Shown: piece after piece, positions 6,253-8,297 of the stretch
Numbering within the stretch: position 1 is the stretch's first letter
Layout: the number at the start of each line of letters is the position of its first letter
Assembly (NCBI GenBank): GCA_025359355.1
Contig: JANYGR010000196.1
Location: 1-8,297, forward strand
DNA from: Bacteroidota bacterium
Lineage (GTDB): Bacteria > Bacteroidota > Bacteroidia > B-17B0 > Aurantibacillaceae
Length of the DNA: 8,297 nt
Reading direction: 5' to 3'
Translations under genes and position numbers: made by a program
Notes under the pieces: model-generated
Database searches by the model: none
Told to the model about the DNA's origin: nothing
Seen by the model: the letters and a program-made list of their open reading frames with translations, nothing else

Positions 6253-6966
6253 TTAGATTTTTTCGACTAGGGAGTCTTTCGTGAGTAACAAATCATTAAT
6301 TAATTTAATCACAAATTCTAATTGTTCTTCTTTCGATATATCTGTATTATCAAGTACGACTGCATCTTCCGCTTGCAATAAAGGGCTTTCTTTACGTGTA
6401 GAATCATCGTGATCCCGTTTTTCTAAATTATGTTTTACATCAGCAAAGGTATGATACTCTCCTTTACTACTTAATTCATCTAACCTTCTTTGTGTTCGCA
6501 CATCGTTATCTGCTGTCATAAATAACTTTAATTCGGCATCAGGGAAAACATGTGTGCCAATATCTCTTCCGTCCATAATAACACCTTTGTCTTTACCCAT
6601 TTGTCGTTGCAAAACAACCATCTTTTCTCTCACTTCTTTAATGGAGCTAATTGCACTGACGTGATTAGCAACTTCCATCATACGGATCTCTTTCTCTACA
6701 TGCTCATTGTTTAAAAGAACTTCCGATGTTTTAGTAAGCGTATTATATACAAATGAAACTTGAATGTTTTTTAATTCTGATAACAATTTTGGTAAATCAA
6801 TAATAGAATCACTGATAATATTATTTCGTAAACAGTAGAGCGTAACAGCTCTGTACATAGCGCCTGTATCAATATAATTATAATGTAATTTTTGGGCTAA
6901 AGCCTTAGCTAAAGTGCTTTTTCCGCATGAAGAATATCCATCTATGGCAACCGTAATTTTAGACAT
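6253..6966 (-). CDS. cmk: Cytidylate kinase (CMP/dCMP kinase)
   Basis: This gene encodes a 237-residue cytoplasmic kinase that uses ATP to phosphorylate CMP and dCMP to the diphosphates, recycling pyrimidine nucleotides. The P-loop is GYSSCGKST (10-18), with Tyr-Ser-Ser-Cys where many homologues have Pro-Ala-Gly-Ser. It is followed by YIDTGAMYRAV (31-41) of the CMP site and MDGRDIGTHVFPDA (131-144), a hallmark of the family. The lid-region arginines lie in RTQRRLDEL (157-165), and RDHDDSTR (184-191) carries the CMP-binding Asp and Arg residues. Length is normal for the bacterial enzyme. ATG at 6966 places the P-loop correctly at the N-terminus. It heads the minus-strand set with the glycosyltransferase and FkbM genes. 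From memory, cmk in many Bacteroidota sits next to the T9SS gene porQ; no porQ is seen on either side here. Confidence 0.96.
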   Translation of the reverse strand: MSKITVAIDGYSSCGKSTLAKALAQKLHYNYIDTGAMYRAVTLYCLRNNIISDSIIDLPKLLSELKNIQVSFVYNTLTKTSEVLLNNEHVEKEIRMMEVANHVSAISSIKEVREKMVVLQRQMGKDKGVIMDGRDIGTHVFPDAELKLFMTADNDVRTQRRLDELSSKGEYHTFADVKHNLEKRDHDDSTRKESPLLQAEDAVVLDNTDISKEEQLEFVIKLINDLLLTKDSLVEKI

Positions 6967-6973
6967 AACAGGG

Positions 6974-7004
6974 TAAATGTACTAAATTACTTACTGTGTT
7001 CAAA
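6974..7004 (-). promoter_or_regulatory. Putative Bacteroidota-type promoter of cmk
   Basis: On the minus strand TTTG (7004-7001) is followed after 19 bases by TACATTTA (6981-6974), which matches the TAnnTTTG -7 consensus except for the last base. Spacing fits the usual -33/-7 arrangement. The predicted transcription start falls within a few bases of the cmk ATG at 6966, so the transcript would be leaderless or nearly so. It would drive cmk and probably the glycosyltransferase and methyltransferase after it. Confidence 0.4.
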
Positions 7005-7047
7005 AGGAATTTTAAACAGAAATGAATACTGGTTTTCTTGTATAAAA

Positions 7048-7752
7048 TTAAAACGAATAACCCAAATTCATTGAGAGATAGAATGTAGCAGCTTGATTAG
7101 ATATATTTTGGACATAATCTATTTTCTGATATTCTAACGGATCGTTCTTTAAATAATCATTATAATATCTCCCAATAGCAACATTTGTAGAATAACTAAA
7201 TCTATATCTAGTTTTTCCTACAAATCCGAAATTTAAAAAATGATAATACTTATTGATAGTAAATAAATGATGGCTATAACCTCCTTCAAATTGAGCTACT
7301 CTGAATAAAATACCAACGTAGACGAAAGATTTTTGTTTTGTGAAAAAATTATAATTAGCCCCTAAATTAAAATCAATATTTTTATGTGACAAGATATAAT
7401 TACTATTATGTTCTTGCAAAATTCCATTACTAATTACTGGCGATTTATTTTTCCTACCAATAGCTAATTCAGTAGAAACACTCATGTGAAGTTTACTAAT
7501 AACTCTGAAATAATTTAATCCAATGGCGTCATCTATAAGTTGTATTGGATTAAATAAAATAATATTTTTATGAGAATAATTGATACTATCTCTTTTTCTT
7601 ATATCTTTTTTATTCGAAATTTCTTGAGATTTATCCTCTTCGATTTTCTTGTATATAATCTTAACGCTATCCTTGAAGAATATAACATTTCGAGCATAAG
7701 TTGTCAAAACATTTAATAGAATTAAAAATAATATAGTGTGTTTAAACTTCAT
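7048..7752 (-). CDS. Secreted protein of unknown function, probable small outer-membrane beta-barrel
   Basis: I do not recognise this 234-residue protein with certainty. Residues 1-20 are a clear signal peptide (MKFKHTILFLILLNVLTTYA, cleavage likely before Arg21). A charged, Lys/Glu-rich linker (about 30-60) comes next. The remainder is rich in alternating hydrophobic and aromatic residues, as in transmembrane beta-strands: for example NIDFNLGANYNFF, SFVYVGILFRV, HFLNFGFVG and YRFSYSTNVAIG. It ends in FYLSMNLGYSF, with the C-terminal Phe common in outer-membrane barrels. The segment IILFNPIQLIDDAIGLNYFRV followed by a Ser-rich strand recalls small Bacteroidota barrel families of the DUF3575 type, a weak resemblance from memory. 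The ATG at 7752 lies 7 bases after the metH stop, so it may ride on the metH transcript, though a functional link is not apparent. Confidence 0.7.
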   Translation of the reverse strand: MKFKHTILFLILLNVLTTYARNVIFFKDSVKIIYKKIEEDKSQEISNKKDIRKRDSINYSHKNIILFNPIQLIDDAIGLNYFRVISKLHMSVSTELAIGRKNKSPVISNGILQEHNSNYILSHKNIDFNLGANYNFFTKQKSFVYVGILFRVAQFEGGYSHHLFTINKYYHFLNFGFVGKTRYRFSYSTNVAIGRYYNDYLKNDPLEYQKIDYVQNISNQAATFYLSMNLGYSF

Positions 7753-7759
7753 TTAAATA

Positions 7760-8297
7760 TTAATAAGCCAAAGCAGGGCCTAACCAGCGCTCAATCTCTT
7801 CAAATTTCATATTTTTACGTTTAGCATAGTCTTCCACTTGCTCTTTATTAATTTTCCCTAAACCAAAATAATGAGATTGAGGGTGTGCAAAGTACAAACC
7901 GCTAACAGCAGCCGTTGGAACCATAGCCAAACTTTCAGTTAAAATAATTCCTGTATTTTTTTCCACATCTAATAATTTCCAAATCGTATTTTTCTCAGTA
8001 TGGTCTGGTTGAGCAGGATAGCCTGGTGCTGGACGAATACCATCATATTCTTCTTTTATAAGATCTTCGTTTTTTAAATTTTCGTTTTTAGCGTAGCCCC
8101 AAATTTCTGTACGAACTTTTTTATGCATAAATTCAGCAAAAGCTTCTGCAAGTCTATCGGCTAAAGCCTTTAGCATAATAGCACTGTAATCATCATGATC
8201 TGCTTCAAAACGAGCCACATGAACGTCAATACCATTACCCGTTGTTAAGGCAAATGAACCAATATAATCTTGTTTACCTTTTGGAGAAATAAAATCA
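7760..8297 (-). CDS. metH: Cobalamin-dependent methionine synthase MetH, C-terminal part (cut by window edge)
   Basis: The reading frame is open from the window edge (first full codon 8296-8294) to TAA at 7762-7760, giving 178 residues of the AdoMet-binding reactivation domain. MetH methylates homocysteine to methionine using methyltetrahydrofolate and cobalamin; this C-terminal domain remethylates oxidised cobalamin with SAM. Diagnostic stretches are KQDYIGSFALTTGNGID, FEADHDDYSAIMLKALADRL, the SAM-binding motif RPAPGYPAQPDHTEK with its Arg at 8035-8033, LTESLAMVPTAAVSGLYFAHP, and the ending DYAKRKNMKFEEIERWLGP. The usual Cys in the GYPACP motif of the E. coli enzyme is Gln here, a substitution I believe is common elsewhere. 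A GTG at 8218 is internal, not the real start; the gene begins more than 3 kb outside the window if full length. The next gene begins 7 bases after the stop. Confidence 0.95.
   Translation of the reverse strand, partial: DFISPKGKQDYIGSFALTTGNGIDVHVARFEADHDDYSAIMLKALADRLAEAFAEFMHKKVRTEIWGYAKNENLKNEDLIKEEYDGIRPAPGYPAQPDHTEKNTIWKLLDVEKNTGIILTESLAMVPTAAVSGLYFAHPQSHYFGLGKINKEQVEDYAKRKNMKFEEIERWLGPALAY

Noticed and set aside
7010..7040. Hairpin AGAAA/TTTCT downstream of the barrel-like protein gene as a terminator
   Set aside because: The stem is only five A/T-rich pairs with no following T-run, too weak to call.
7760..8218. Apparent complete 152-residue gene starting at GTG 8218
   Set aside because: The frame continues upstream to the window edge with conserved MetH sequence (DYIGSFALTTGNGID), so the GTG is an internal Val codon.

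Overview
The window is AT-rich (roughly 30% GC by eye) and looks like a chromosomal segment of a Bacteroidota bacterium. The strongest evidence is a secreted protein with SprB-type repeats and a gliding-motility/type IX secretion C-terminal domain, a combination typical of this phylum. Weak or absent Shine-Dalgarno sequences, Bacteroidota-style promoter elements (TTTG / TAnnTTTG-like) and a divergent xerD-like/aroQ pair fit as well. A flavobacterium or a related marine or freshwater group is plausible, but genus cannot be resolved from the sequence.

Layout, left to right. Positions 1-96 (minus) hold the first 32 codons of a XerC/XerD-like tyrosine recombinase cut by the window edge. It diverges from aroQ (134-565, plus), a complete type II 3-dehydroquinate dehydratase. 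An AT-rich gap of about 340 bp follows. Next is a 661-residue secreted surface protein (905-2890, plus) with a signal peptide, a jelly-roll-like domain, five SprB-like repeats (two almost identical in DNA) and a type B T9SS sorting domain. A FkbM-family methyltransferase (2957-3802, plus) comes after it and meets a second FkbM methyltransferase (3789-4541, minus) tail to tail, with a 14-bp coding overlap. That second gene is the last of a tightly packed minus-strand set read from right to left: cmk (cytidylate kinase, 6966-6253), a multi-pass GT-C-type glycosyltransferase (6213-4543) and the methyltransferase. Further right are a small secreted, possibly outer-membrane beta-barrel protein of unknown function (7752-7048) and, seven bases upstream of it, the C-terminal part of cobalamin-dependent methionine synthase metH (8297-7760, cut by the window edge).

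Functionally the window mixes housekeeping genes (shikimate pathway, pyrimidine nucleotide kinase, methionine synthesis, chromosome dimer resolution) with a short accessory block at 905-6213. That block encodes a secreted repeat protein, two presumptive O-methyltransferases and a membrane glycosyltransferase. A role in making or decorating cell-surface glycan is a reasonable inference for the last three. A link to the secreted protein rests only on proximity. I see no mobile element, CRISPR array, tRNA or rRNA, and nothing that clearly amounts to a new system. The points most worth a second look are the homogenised repeats, the overlapping FkbM pair, and the coupling of a glycosyltransferase/methyltransferase pair to cmk.
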